Shown here one piece after another: positions 8,728 through 17,075 of a stretch of DNA of 64,000 bases. The notes below the pieces were generated by a model. The model saw nothing but the letters and a program-made list of their open reading frames with translations. It had not been told where the DNA came from and made no database searches. Positions within the stretch are counted from its first letter, which is position 1. Every line of letters starts with the position of its first letter. This stretch comes from Egibacteraceae bacterium (GTDB taxonomy: Bacteria > Actinomycetota > Nitriliruptoria > Euzebyales > Egibacteraceae), in assembly GCA_030447925.1 (NCBI GenBank), contig JAUJNX010000001.1, forward strand, positions 550,767 to 614,766, in the 5' to 3' direction. The position numbers and the translations under genes were made by a program.

Positions 8728-9161
8728 CGCTCGCGTCGCCCTCCACCGACCAGGCGCCCCGTTCGCTGCGCGAGGAACGCCGCGTCACCCCACCCGTCCT
8801 TCTGCAGCGAACCTGGTCATACCAGGACCGTGGGGAGCTGGTCCAGGCAGCCGGCCGACGCCCGGTCACCGGGCCCGCCGCCGCACGCCGGTGCCCGCGC
8901 GACCCCTGCGGGGTCGAGCCCCTCCAGGTCGAGGCGCCGTCGCCGCCCCAACCTTCGCGTCGCCTCCTGGAGGCGCGCACCCATGTACCTCATCGCTGCC
9001 TCCGAACGTCGCGACATGGTGTGAGCCGGAACGTCGCACCCGCCGCGCCGTCCTCCACATCCCGCGCCACGGGATCCCAGGGGAGGCGCCGATGAGTTCC
9101 CGCGCCCGGCGGGGTCTCCCCTGCGACCGCTCCCCAGCGCCCCGAAGAAGGACCGCCGCCC
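8728..9161. other. 434-base region between divergent genes without a convincing gene
   Basis: No open frame here has convincing coding character. A minus-strand frame ending at 8817 gives a basic, low-complexity peptide of about 58 residues. A plus-strand frame at 8983 gives 13 residues. I call neither. A dyad at 8812-8826 (CCTGGT, three bases, ACCAGG) overlaps a TATGAC -10-like box for the minus-strand winged-helix gene and may be an operator. AAGGA at the right end is the ribosome site of the hydrolase. Confidence 0.5.
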
Positions 9162-9965
9162 ATGGCCACCTCGCACACCCTCGACGTCCCCGGCGCGCAC
9201 CTGCACTACGAGCTGCGCGGGGAGGGGCCGCTGCTGCTGCTCACCGGCGCGCCGATGGCCGCCGCGCACTTCGCGCCGCTCGCCGACGTGCTCGCGCGCG
9301 ACCTCACCGTCGTCACCCACGACCCGCGGGGGATCGCCGGCAGCCGCCTGGACGACCCGGAGCAGGACTCCACCCCCGAGCTGCGGGCGGACGACCTCGC
9401 CGCCCTCCTCGACGTCCTGGGCGCGGAGTCCGCCGACGTGTTCGGCAGCAGCGGCGGCGCGGTCACGGGCCTCGCGCTGGTCGCCCGCCACCCGGGGCGG
9501 GTGCGCACCCTCGTGGCCCACGAGCCGCCCGTGCTGGAGCTGCTCCCCGACGCCGCCGAGCAGCGGGCCGCCACCGAGGCGCTGATCGCCACCTTCCACC
9601 GCGACGGGCTGGGAGCCGCGTTCCAGCAGTTCATGGCCAACGCGGGCTTCGACGACGACGAGGCGGGCCCGCCCACCGGGGGACCGCCCTCCGAGCAGGA
9701 CCTCGCCGACGGCGCCCGCTTCTTCGCCCACGAGCTGCGCGGCACCACCCGCTTCGTGCCCGACATCGCGGCCCTGACGTCGGGTGCGACCCGCGTCGTC
9801 GTCGGCATCGGCGCGACCTCGGGCGGCCTGGTCACCTACCGGACCTCCGTCGCCCTGGCCGAGCGTCTCGGCACGCCCCCCGCCGAGTTCCCCGGCGACC
9901 ACGGCGGCTTCCTCACCGACCCCGAGGCCTTCGCCGGGACCCTCCGCCAGGTCCTCGCCGCCTGA
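9162..9965 (+). CDS. Alpha/beta-hydrolase
   Basis: 267 residues, single-domain alpha/beta hydrolase. The nucleophile serine sits in the elbow FGSSGGA (about residue 102), an oxyanion-hole region follows strand 3 (LLTGAPMAA), and the catalytic histidine is in FPGDHGGFLTDP near the C-terminus. The acid is likely one of the aspartates after the cap (residues 150-200). This is the usual layout for small esterases or lactonases of actinobacteria; the substrate is not predictable. AAGGA nine bases upstream supports the ATG. It stands alone, 175 bases ahead of the OmpR-type system. Confidence 0.85.
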   Translation: MATSHTLDVPGAHLHYELRGEGPLLLLTGAPMAAAHFAPLADVLARDLTVVTHDPRGIAGSRLDDPEQDSTPELRADDLAALLDVLGAESADVFGSSGGAVTGLALVARHPGRVRTLVAHEPPVLELLPDAAEQRAATEALIATFHRDGLGAAFQQFMANAGFDDDEAGPPTGGPPSEQDLADGARFFAHELRGTTRFVPDIAALTSGATRVVVGIGATSGGLVTYRTSVALAERLGTPPAEFPGDHGGFLTDPEAFAGTLRQVLAA

Positions 9966-10140
9966 CAGCGAGGATGTGCAGCGGCGGGTCGTCGGGGGGG
10001 CTGACCCAGCGCCTGGGGAGCACCTCGGTGCCGTCGCCATCGGGGATGACGCGCAGCGGGTGAGGGCCTCCTGGCCGTGGGCCGCCCGTGCACCAGCTAC
10101 GGTCGGCGAACAGCACCCGGTGCGCAGCGAGGAGACAGGG

Positions 10141-10857
10141 ATGGCGACGCGGGGGGGCGGGGAACCCGGCGTGCGGGTGCTGGTGGTGGACGACGAGGCC
10201 GCCATCCGTGACCTCGTGGCGACGGTGCTGCGCTACGAGGGGTTCGTGGTCGAGGAGGCGTCGAGCGGGCGGGAGGCGCTGGCGGCCGCGGCGGCGTTCC
10301 GGCCCGCGCTGGTGGTGCTCGACATCATGCTGCCCGACCACGACGGGCTGGAGGTCATGCGCCGGCTGCGCCGCGACGGGCTCGGCGCCGGGGTCGTGTT
10401 CCTGACCGCGCGCGAGGAGACCCAGGACAAGGTCGCGGGCCTGGAGCTGGGCGCGGACGACTACGTCACCAAGCCGTTCAGCCTGGAGGAGCTGGTCGCT
10501 CGGGTCCGGGCGGTGCTGCGCCGGCTCGAGGGGAACGGCGCCGCGCGCCCGGAGCGGCTGGCGTTCGCCGACCTGGAGCTTGACGAGGCGACCCACGAGG
10601 TGCGCCGGGCGGGCCGGCCGATCACCCTCACCGCCACCGAGTTCCGCCTGCTGCGCTACTTCCTGCTCAACCCCCGCCGGGTGCTGTCCAAGGCCCAGCT
10701 CCTCGAGCACGTGTGGGACTACGACTTCGTCGGCGAAGGCACCGTCGTGGAGACCTACATCAGCTACCTGCGCCGCAAGCTCGGGGTCGTCGGCCCGCCG
10801 CTGCTGCACACCGTCCGTGGCGCGGGGTACGCGCTGCGGATGCCGGAGCCGCCGTGA
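10141..10857 (+). CDS. OmpR/PhoB-type response regulator
   Basis: 238 residues. Receiver domain with DDE acidic cluster (LVVDDEAAIRDL), phosphorylation site D61 (VVLDIMLPDHDG) and the K of YVTKPFSLEELV. A winged-helix output domain covers about 135-235 (ATEFRLLRYFLLNPRRVLSKAQLLEHVW, VETYISYLRRKLG, HTVRGAGYALR). It is closest in pattern to the MprA/TcrA group. The stop overlaps the kinase GTG start by four bases (GTGA), so it is translated together with its kinase. The ATG follows GGAGACAGGG. Confidence 0.93.
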   Translation: MATRGGGEPGVRVLVVDDEAAIRDLVATVLRYEGFVVEEASSGREALAAAAAFRPALVVLDIMLPDHDGLEVMRRLRRDGLGAGVVFLTAREETQDKVAGLELGADDYVTKPFSLEELVARVRAVLRRLEGNGAARPERLAFADLELDEATHEVRRAGRPITLTATEFRLLRYFLLNPRRVLSKAQLLEHVWDYDFVGEGTVVETYISYLRRKLGVVGPPLLHTVRGAGYALRMPEPP

Positions 10858-12317
10858 CCGTGCGTGGGCCCCGGTCGCTGCGCGCCCGCCTGCTGCTCGC
10901 GCTGGTGGGGCTGGCCGCCGTCGCGCTCGCCGCCTCGGGCGCCGTCACCTACGGGGCGCTGCGCGCGTTCCTGCTGCAGCGCGTGGACGACCAGCTCGGC
11001 GTCACCGCGGCCACGCTGCTGGAGGAGTTCCGCGCCGGAGCAGCGTCGGACGGGGAGCTCACGGCCTACCCGCACGGCACCGTCGCGGAGCTGCGCCGCG
11101 CGGGCGCCACGGTCGAGCAGGCCCGCGTCCTCGCCGCCGACACCGACCCGGAGGAGCTGATCGACCTGCCGGCCGACCTCGCCCTCGCCGAGGGCGAGAC
11201 CGAGCGGCGCTACACCGTCCCCGCCTCCGGGCCGCACCCCTCCTACCGGGTGGCGATCAGCGCGCCGACGCCCGGCGAGCTGCTCATCGTCGGCCTGCCG
11301 CTGGCCGACCCGACCGACACGCTGCGCCGCCTGGTGCTCGTCGAGCTCGTGGTGGCCGGGCTGGTCCTGGGCCTGCTGACGCTGCTGGCCCGCGGGGCGA
11401 TCGCGGTGACCCTGCGCCCCCTGCAGCGCATCGAGGGCACCGCCGCCGCCATCGCCGCGGGGGACCTGTCCCGGCGCCTGCAGGGCCCCGACCCGGGCAC
11501 CGAGGTGGGCCGGCTGGCCGCGGCGCTGAACGCGATGCTCGGCCAGATCGAGGCCGCGTTCCGCGAGCGGGCGGCCTCCGAGGACCGGCTGCGGCGCTTC
11601 GTGGCCGACGCGAGCCACGAGCTGCGCACCCCGCTCACCTCCATCCGCGGCTACGCCGAGCTGTTCCGTCGGGGCGCGTCGGAGCGGCCGGCGGACCTCG
11701 CGACCGTGCTGCGACGCGTGGAGGAGGAGGCGATCCGCATGGGCGTGCTCGTCGACGACCTGGTGCTGCTCGCCCAGCTCGACGAGGACCGCCCCCTGGA
11801 GCGCGACGCGGTCGACCTGTACCGGCTGGCCGCGGACGCCGTCGGCGACGCCCGCGCCGCCGCTCCCGACCGGCCGGTCACGCTCACCGGCGACGGGCCC
11901 GTCGTGGTCACGGGCGATGCGGGACGGCTGCTGCAGGTGCTCGCCAACCTGCTGGCGAACGCGCGCGTGCACACCCCGGCCGGCACCCCCGTGCAGGTGG
12001 CGGTCCGCCGGGCCGGCGACGCCGCCGTCATCGAGGTCGCCGACCGCGGTCCGGGACTGACCCCCGAGGCGGCGCAGCGCGTCTTCGAGCGCTTCTACCG
12101 CGCGGACGGCTCGCGCTCGCGTGCCCGCGGCGGCAGCGGGCTCGGCCTGGCCATCGTGGCCGCGATCGTGCGCGCCCACGACGGCCAGGTCGGGGTGCGG
12201 TCCGCGCCCGGCGAGGGCGCGGCGTTCACCGTGGAGCTGCCGATGCGGGCACCGTCCGATCAGCAGCCGGATGGCGGCCGCGCGCCGGCGGGGGGCGTGC
12301 AGCAGCGGCACGGGTGA
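10854..12317 (+). CDS. OmpR-class sensor histidine kinase
   Basis: 487-residue membrane kinase. It has a first transmembrane helix (about 10-32), an extracytoplasmic sensor of roughly 125 residues, a second helix (LVLVELVVAGLVLGLLTLLA), then a HAMP linker (AVTLRPLQRIEGTAAAI). The HisKA histidine is near residue 254 (FVADASHELRTPLTSI). The HATPase boxes follow: N (LANLLANARVHT), D/F (VADRGPGL, VFERFYRADGSRSR) and G (GGSGLGLAIVAAIV). All catalytic motifs are intact, unlike the NarL-type kinase in this window. The GTG start overlaps the regulator stop. No clue to the signal is visible. Confidence 0.93.
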   Translation: MTVRGPRSLRARLLLALVGLAAVALAASGAVTYGALRAFLLQRVDDQLGVTAATLLEEFRAGAASDGELTAYPHGTVAELRRAGATVEQARVLAADTDPEELIDLPADLALAEGETERRYTVPASGPHPSYRVAISAPTPGELLIVGLPLADPTDTLRRLVLVELVVAGLVLGLLTLLARGAIAVTLRPLQRIEGTAAAIAAGDLSRRLQGPDPGTEVGRLAAALNAMLGQIEAAFRERAASEDRLRRFVADASHELRTPLTSIRGYAELFRRGASERPADLATVLRRVEEEAIRMGVLVDDLVLLAQLDEDRPLERDAVDLYRLAADAVGDARAAAPDRPVTLTGDGPVVVTGDAGRLLQVLANLLANARVHTPAGTPVQVAVRRAGDAAVIEVADRGPGLTPEAAQRVFERFYRADGSRSRARGGSGLGLAIVAAIVRAHDGQVGVRSAPGEGAAFTVELPMRAPSDQQPDGGRAPAGGVQQRHG

Positions 12318-12432
12318 CGTCGGCGCCCGCGTGTCGGGCGCCGACGGCGGCTGCGGCCGGTCTCAGCGCGCGCACAGGTGATTCCCAAGCAGCGCCAAGC
12401 CCGTCCCAACGCGGGGCGGACAACCTTGGGCC

Positions 12433-13392
12433 ATGCATGTCAGAGCTCCCCACCTCCTGTTGACCCTGTGCCTGTGCCTGTGCCTGTGCCTGGCCGCCTG
12501 CGGCAGCGGCAGCGGCGACGGCGACGCCGCCTTCACCGTCCCGGGCGAGCAGGTCTTCCCCGAGGGCATCGCGGTGAACAAGGCCAACGGCGACCTGTTC
12601 GTCGGCAGCACCGACGACGGCGCGGTCTACCGCGGCAACACCGCGCGGCCCGGCGAGCTGGAGCTGTTCCTGGCACCCGGTGAGGACGGGCGCGAGTCCG
12701 TCACCGGCATGAAGGTCGACGAGCAGGGGCGGTTGCTGATCGCGGGCCGCGGCACCGGCCGCGTGTTCGCCTACGACGCCGGCTCCGGCGCGCTGATCGA
12801 GGCCTTCGAGATCCCCGGCGACGGCGACAGCCTGCTCAACGACCTCACCCTCACCGCCGACGCCGCCTACCTCACCGACTCGTTCCGCCCGGTCATCTAC
12901 CGGCTGGCGCGCGACGCCGAGACGGTCGGGGAGCCCGAGCCCTGGCTGGACCTGGAGGGCACGCCGCTGGCCTACGGCGACGGGTTCAACCTCAACGGCA
13001 TCTCCGCCTCCGACGACGGTCGTTACCTGCTCACGGTGCAGTCGAACAGCGGTGCGCTGTGGCGCGTCGACACCGAGACCTCCGAGGTCGCCGAGGTGGA
13101 CCTCGGCGGCGCGACGCTGGCCACCGGCGACGGCGCGCTGCTGGACGGGCGCAGCCTCTACGTGGTCCGCAACGACCCCGGGGTCGTCGCCCACATCGAG
13201 CTGTCCGAGGACTACCTCAGCGGCGAGGTGGTCGAGGAGATCGACGACCCCTCCTTCGACTTCCCGACCACCCTCGCGGAGCACGACGGCCGGCTGTTCG
13301 TCGTGAACTCCCAGCTCGACCGCGAGGGCGCCACTGCGGACCTGCCCTTCACCGTCTCCGCCGTCCCCTTCCAGGAGCAACCCGATGAGTGA
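12433..13392 (+). CDS. Lipoprotein with SMP-30/gluconolactonase-like beta-propeller
   Basis: 319 residues. The signal peptide has an unusual Leu-Cys-Leu-Cys core and ends in the lipobox LAAC (C23), so the protein should be lipid-anchored outside the membrane. The mature part is a beta-propeller of SMP-30/strictosidine-synthase type: FPEGIAVNKANGDLFVGST, TGMKVDEQGRLLIAG, LNDLTLTADAAYLTDS, LNGISASDDGRYLLTVQ, each a blade with the aspartates and asparagines that bind a metal. Activity could be lactonase or esterase, or it could be non-enzymatic. The stop overlaps the start of the next gene by eight bases, so it works alongside the exported amidohydrolase. Confidence 0.85.
   Translation: MHVRAPHLLLTLCLCLCLCLAACGSGSGDGDAAFTVPGEQVFPEGIAVNKANGDLFVGSTDDGAVYRGNTARPGELELFLAPGEDGRESVTGMKVDEQGRLLIAGRGTGRVFAYDAGSGALIEAFEIPGDGDSLLNDLTLTADAAYLTDSFRPVIYRLARDAETVGEPEPWLDLEGTPLAYGDGFNLNGISASDDGRYLLTVQSNSGALWRVDTETSEVAEVDLGGATLATGDGALLDGRSLYVVRNDPGVVAHIELSEDYLSGEVVEEIDDPSFDFPTTLAEHDGRLFVVNSQLDREGATADLPFTVSAVPFQEQPDE
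12466..12492 (+). repeat. In-frame CTGTGC hexanucleotide tandem repeat in a signal peptide
   Basis: Four tandem CTGTGC units plus a final CTG code for an alternating Leu-Cys run (residues 12-20) in the hydrophobic core of the lipoprotein signal sequence. Unit number can change without breaking the frame, so slippage would alter only core length. Such repeats are unusual in this otherwise irregular GC-rich sequence. Confidence 0.8.
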
Positions 13393-14800
13393 GCACCACC
13401 AGCTGACCCGCCGGGGGTTCCTCGGCGCCACCGGTGCGTTGGGCGTCGCCGGCCTCGGCCTGCGCGACCGCGACCACGGCCCCCTCGGCCACCACCGCGC
13501 CCGGCGGCTGAACCGCGGTGGGGAGTTCGTGGTGCGCGGCGCCACGGTGCTGACCATGGACCCCGCGCTCGGCGACCTGCCCACCGGTGACGTGCACGTG
13601 CGCGACGGCGAGATCGTCGACGTCGGGCCGGACCTGCGGCCCGCCGGGGTGGCGGACCTCGACGCCAAGGGGATGATCGCCCTGCCGGGCCTGGTCGAGA
13701 CCCATTGGCACCTGTGGACCAGCAGCGCGCGCGGGCTCAGCGGCGCCGAGAGCGAGCGCACCTACGTGCCCCTCATCAGGTCCCTGGGACCCGCCTACGA
13801 GCCCGAGGACATCTACCGCGCCGTGCGCCTGGGGCTGGCCGAGGGGATCGCGTCGGGGATCACGACGGTGCACGACTGGTCCCACAACCTGCGCGGGCCC
13901 GAGTGGACCGACGCGGGCCTGCGGGCCCACGTGGACAGCGGCACCCGTGCGCGCTTCTCCTACGGCGGCCCGCAGGGCCAGGCCGAGGAGGCGCCGATCC
14001 ACGTGGCCGAGGTGGAGCGCGTCCAGCGGGAGTGGATCGCGAGCGGGCGGGCCGGGCTGGTGACGCTCGGGCTGGCCGTGCGCGGGCCGGACGCCAGCGC
14101 CCCGTCGGCCTACCGCGTCGAGTGGGAGGCCGCCCGGGCGCTCGGCGTCCCGATCACCATGCACGCGCTGCCGCGCGAGCCCACCGACGCGGTGCAGGTG
14201 CTCGGCCGCGAGGGCCTGCTGGGCTCCGACGTCCAGCTCGTGCACGGCATCTACGCCACCGCCGCCGACCGCGACCTGATGGCCTCGACCGGCACCACCC
14301 TGAGCGTCAGCCCGGCCAGCGAGCTGCTGTTCGGCTGGGGGGCGCCGCAGATCACCGAGATGCTCGACGCCGGCGTCGGCCTGAGCCTGTCGATCGACAA
14401 CACCATGCTCGTCGGCCACGCCGACCCGTTCACCGGGATGCGCCTGGCCCTGTCGCTGGCGGCGGTGAAGCTGGGCGTCGAGCTCGCGTTCCCCCCGCGC
14501 CGGGTGCTGGAGCTGGCGACCATCGACGGCGCCCGCGACCTCGGCCTCGATGACCGCATCGGCAGCCTCACGCCCGGCAAGCGCGCCGACCTCATCCTCG
14601 TGCGCGCCGGCGACGTCAACACCGGCCCGCTCGCCGACCCCGTCTCCACGGTGGTGCGCTCCGCCCAGCCCGCCAACGTCGACACCGTCATGGTCGACGG
14701 CCGCATCCTCAAGTCGGGCGGCTGCCTGGTGGGCGCCGACACCGAACAGATCGTCGCCGACGCCGCCGCCTCGATCGCCGCCATCCGCCGGCGCGCCTGA
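13385..14800 (+). CDS. Tat-exported amidohydrolase (atrazine chlorohydrolase / cytosine deaminase superfamily)
   Basis: 471 residues. The N-terminus has a twin-arginine motif (LTRRGFLGATGALG). The catalytic domain shows the metal-dependent amidohydrolase ligands in order: HxH at about H107/H109 (ETHWHLW), a histidine in ITMHALPREP, one in VQLVHGIY, and the aspartate in LSLSIDNTM. The C-terminal beta-sandwich closes with SLTPGKRADLILVRAGDVN. Members remove amino or halogen groups from ring compounds; the substrate is unknown. It overlaps the beta-propeller lipoprotein gene. Oddly, the stretch after the Tat core (about 13466-13515) is rich in His/Arg in this frame, but reads as an Ala/Thr/Pro linker in the next one. 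Confidence 0.88.
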   Translation: MSEHHQLTRRGFLGATGALGVAGLGLRDRDHGPLGHHRARRLNRGGEFVVRGATVLTMDPALGDLPTGDVHVRDGEIVDVGPDLRPAGVADLDAKGMIALPGLVETHWHLWTSSARGLSGAESERTYVPLIRSLGPAYEPEDIYRAVRLGLAEGIASGITTVHDWSHNLRGPEWTDAGLRAHVDSGTRARFSYGGPQGQAEEAPIHVAEVERVQREWIASGRAGLVTLGLAVRGPDASAPSAYRVEWEAARALGVPITMHALPREPTDAVQVLGREGLLGSDVQLVHGIYATAADRDLMASTGTTLSVSPASELLFGWGAPQITEMLDAGVGLSLSIDNTMLVGHADPFTGMRLALSLAAVKLGVELAFPPRRVLELATIDGARDLGLDDRIGSLTPGKRADLILVRAGDVNTGPLADPVSTVVRSAQPANVDTVMVDGRILKSGGCLVGADTEQIVADAAASIAAIRRRA

Positions 14801-15169
14801 GCGCCGGGCGGCCGGGGGTGTGGTGTCCACGTGGACGAGCGCCAGGTGACCGCGGACGATGTCATCCAGAGCGCGCTCGAGCAACGGCCGGCCAACGACG
14901 CCGCTTCTTGTGGCGTCGCATACCCAGCCTCCCCCCGGTCGGTGTGGTGACGCGATGCGCGCGCGACACCAGACGGGCGGAGGACCACCCCTACCGGCAG
15001 CCGCAGGGTCGGCCGGGAGCGCACCCCGGTGCGCTTACGCGCGAAGCATCCAGCCTGCGACCCTGCTAGCGTGTCCAAAGTGCAGAGACTTGCGCCTAGT
15101 TGGTTTCGATAGCGGGCATCTGCACTCGGATGGCAACTACGCGCACTGTTCTGCGCGCAAGGGGGGAGC
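14801..15169. other. 369-base gene-free region upstream of hipBA
   Basis: No credible coding frame. It holds a 12-base perfect palindrome GTCCACGTGGAC at 14825-14836 just after the amidohydrolase stop. Nearer hipB lies a pair of inverted 8-mers (listed separately). The hipBA promoter should lie in its last 100 bases, which are clearly less GC-rich than the rest of the window. Confidence 0.5.
15079..15126. promoter_or_regulatory. Widely spaced inverted 8-mers upstream of hipBA, candidate HipB operator pair
   Basis: AGTGCAGA at 15079-15086 and its exact reverse complement TCTGCACT at 15119-15126 lie 40 bases apart centre to centre, about four helical turns, and 44-91 bases ahead of the hipB start. 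HipB proteins autorepress by binding multiple sites upstream of hipBA, so this pair is a candidate. The promoter itself is not obvious. Confidence 0.4.
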
Positions 15170-15493
15170 GTGGAGCGTGCAGGGCCTCGACGCAGCCGAC
15201 GACCGCGCCAAGGTGAGATGGCTGAGCTCCTCGCCACTCGCCGCGCGGATCTGGGACTGACCCAGCGGGACGTGGCTGAGCTGACGGGCGTCAGCCGCCG
15301 GACGTTGCAGGAACTGGAGCGCGGGACGATCACGGTCCGGCTGGACGTGCTGCTGCGCGTCCTCGATGCCTTGGGGCTGGCCCTTGCCGTGGTCGGCCAG
15401 TCTCACCTACCCCGCCTGCGCAACGCCGGTGCGCTCCTCGTGCTGGCGTCGCAGGACGCGGTTGCGGGGCTCGATCCGGATCGCGCCGGATGA
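15170..15493 (+). CDS. hipB: HipB-like antitoxin, XRE-type HTH protein
   Basis: 107 residues with a Cro/C1-type HTH: ELLATRRADLGLTQRDVAELTGVSRRTL..LERG, then VRLDVLLRVLDALGLALAVV, the standard HipB pattern. It binds DNA and neutralises HipA. I chose GTG at 15170 because a strong GGGGGGAG ribosome site lies just upstream. An ATG at 15218 gives a shorter form that begins right at the HTH and cannot be excluded. Its stop overlaps the hipA start by four bases (ATGA). Confidence 0.85.
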   Translation: MERAGPRRSRRPRQGEMAELLATRRADLGLTQRDVAELTGVSRRTLQELERGTITVRLDVLLRVLDALGLALAVVGQSHLPRLRNAGALLVLASQDAVAGLDPDRAG

Positions 15494-16764
15494 CGGAGCC
15501 CGGGGTCGACGATCTGACGGCGCTGCGGCACCAGGACGCCGCAGACGTCTACAAGGGCGAACGCCTCGCCGGGCGACTGGTTCGCGACGTCGGCGACACC
15601 CTCTTCCGCTACGACACGAGCTATCTCGATGACCAGGACGCGCCGCCGGTGGCGCTGAGCCTGCCGAAGCAGGAAGCGGCATTCCGGACGGCCGGGGAGT
15701 CGGTCCCACCGTTCTTCGCCGGCCTTCTGCCCGAGGGCGCGCGGCTCACCGCTGTCGTCAGCAACACCAAGACCAGTTTGGACGATCATCTCACCCTGCT
15801 CCTGGCGGTCGGTCAGGACACGATCGGCGACGTCCGCGTCGTGCCGGTAGGGGTTCCACCTGCGAACCCTGCGACCACGATCGCGGAGCACGACGTCGCG
15901 GGGTCGGATCTGCTCGAGGTGTTCGCGGCTGCGACGTCATCGTCACCCTCGGCGTTCGAGCGCATCGCACTCCCAGGGGTCCAGGCCAAGGTGTCGGCAG
16001 CGATGCTGTCCGCACCGGTGGGGACCGCGAGGTTGGGTCCTGCGATATTGAAGCTCACCCCGCCGACCGGGTACGACCGCCTCGTCGAGAACGAGCACTT
16101 CTTTCTCCGTATGGCCAGAGGTTGTGGGATTCCCACGCCGCCGACCCAGCTGGTGCACGACCGTACCGGTCGCTCGGGTCTGCTCGTCTCGCGGTTCGAT
16201 CGCGTGCTGGACGGCGAACGACTGCGTCGACTGGCCCAGGAGGACGCCTGCCAGCTCCTCGACCGTTACCCGGCCGCCAAGTACCGCCTGAAGGTCGAGG
16301 ACGTTGCAGTGGCACTCGCACGTGCCGTCGTGGCAGGGGGAGGGTCGCGGTTGCAGGCACTGCGTCGTGTGCTGGAACTGGTGGCCTTCAATTACGTCAT
16401 CGGGAACGGCGACCTGCACGGCAAGAACTTCTCCGCACGGTCGAACCCCGATGGCATCTGGGAGGTGACGCCCGCCTACGACATCGTCTGCACGCAGCCC
16501 TACGCGGGCTTCCGCGATCCCATGGCGTTGACCCTCTACGGTCGTGCGAACCGGCTGGACCGTCGCCACCTCGTCGACAGCTTCACGCGCCTCGGCCTGC
16601 GGCCCCAGGCGATCGAGGTCTCACTCGATCGGCTCGCGGCCCTCGCGCCCCCGTGGGTGGCGCGCTTGGCCGAAACCGGCTTCTCATCCTCGATCACCGA
16701 TCGATTGGCAGAGATGATGGAGATCAGGATCGAGCAGATCGCACCGGGATCCGCGCGAGCGTGA
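15490..16764 (+). CDS. hipA: HipA-type serine/threonine kinase toxin
   Basis: 424 residues. The N-terminal HipA_N domain includes SLPKQEAAFRTAG and the FFAGLLPEG motif; the C-terminal kinase domain includes LPGVQAKVSAAM, ILKLTPP..NEHFFLRMARGCGI, the catalytic loop FNYVIGNGDLHGKNFS (catalytic aspartate) and the metal-binding TPAYDIVCTQ. E. coli HipA phosphorylates glutamyl-tRNA synthetase and induces persistence; the target here is not known. All kinase motifs look intact. The operon is less GC-rich than its neighbours and sits beside a tRNA-Ser gene, which fits horizontal acquisition. Confidence 0.93.
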   Translation: MTEPGVDDLTALRHQDAADVYKGERLAGRLVRDVGDTLFRYDTSYLDDQDAPPVALSLPKQEAAFRTAGESVPPFFAGLLPEGARLTAVVSNTKTSLDDHLTLLLAVGQDTIGDVRVVPVGVPPANPATTIAEHDVAGSDLLEVFAAATSSSPSAFERIALPGVQAKVSAAMLSAPVGTARLGPAILKLTPPTGYDRLVENEHFFLRMARGCGIPTPPTQLVHDRTGRSGLLVSRFDRVLDGERLRRLAQEDACQLLDRYPAAKYRLKVEDVAVALARAVVAGGGSRLQALRRVLELVAFNYVIGNGDLHGKNFSARSNPDGIWEVTPAYDIVCTQPYAGFRDPMALTLYGRANRLDRRHLVDSFTRLGLRPQAIEVSLDRLAALAPPWVARLAETGFSSSITDRLAEMMEIRIEQIAPGSARA

Positions 16765-16959
16765 GCACGTCTTCGTAGAGCGATACGAGCGGAATGCGGG
16801 CCCGCCGACTGCACCCAAGCGAGCGAGGCGGGCCAGCGCGACATGTCCGCAATCGTCGGTGCGGTGCTCGGCGGAGCGCGTGACGGTCAGCGCCTCGACG
16901 ACGCCGATCAACCGGACAGAACGGGCGGTGGAAGGAAGCCAAGCATTGGTCCCGGGGTG

Positions 16960-17042
16960 CGGAGGCGGTGGGATTCGAACCCACGAGGGTCGCCCCTAGC
17001 GGTTTTCAAGACCGCCGCCTTCGGCCGCTCGGCCACGCCTCC
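16960..17042 (-). tRNA. tRNA-Ser (anticodon UGA)
   Basis: On the minus strand the gene starts GGAGGCG and closes with CGCCTCC plus discriminator G; acceptor pairing is perfect. The anticodon stem GCGGT/ACCGC holds loop CTTGAAA, giving anticodon UGA. A long variable arm (TAGGGGCGACCCTC) and the T arm with GGTTCGAATCC confirm a class II serine tRNA. The length is 83 bases. The sequence continues GCA rather than GCCA, so CCA is not encoded. Confidence 0.96.
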
Positions 17043-17075
17043 GGGCAGGGATGGTAGGCGGTCGGCGGGGGAGGG

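Noticed and set aside
8817..8993. Short minus-strand frame encoding a basic peptide of about 58 residues upstream of the hydrolase
   Set aside because: Low complexity, no convincing ribosome site and no recognisable domain. Left inside the gene-free region entry.
16795..16955. Possible gene between hipA and tRNA-Ser
   Set aside because: Short frames on both strands have no start with a ribosome site and no protein-like pattern.
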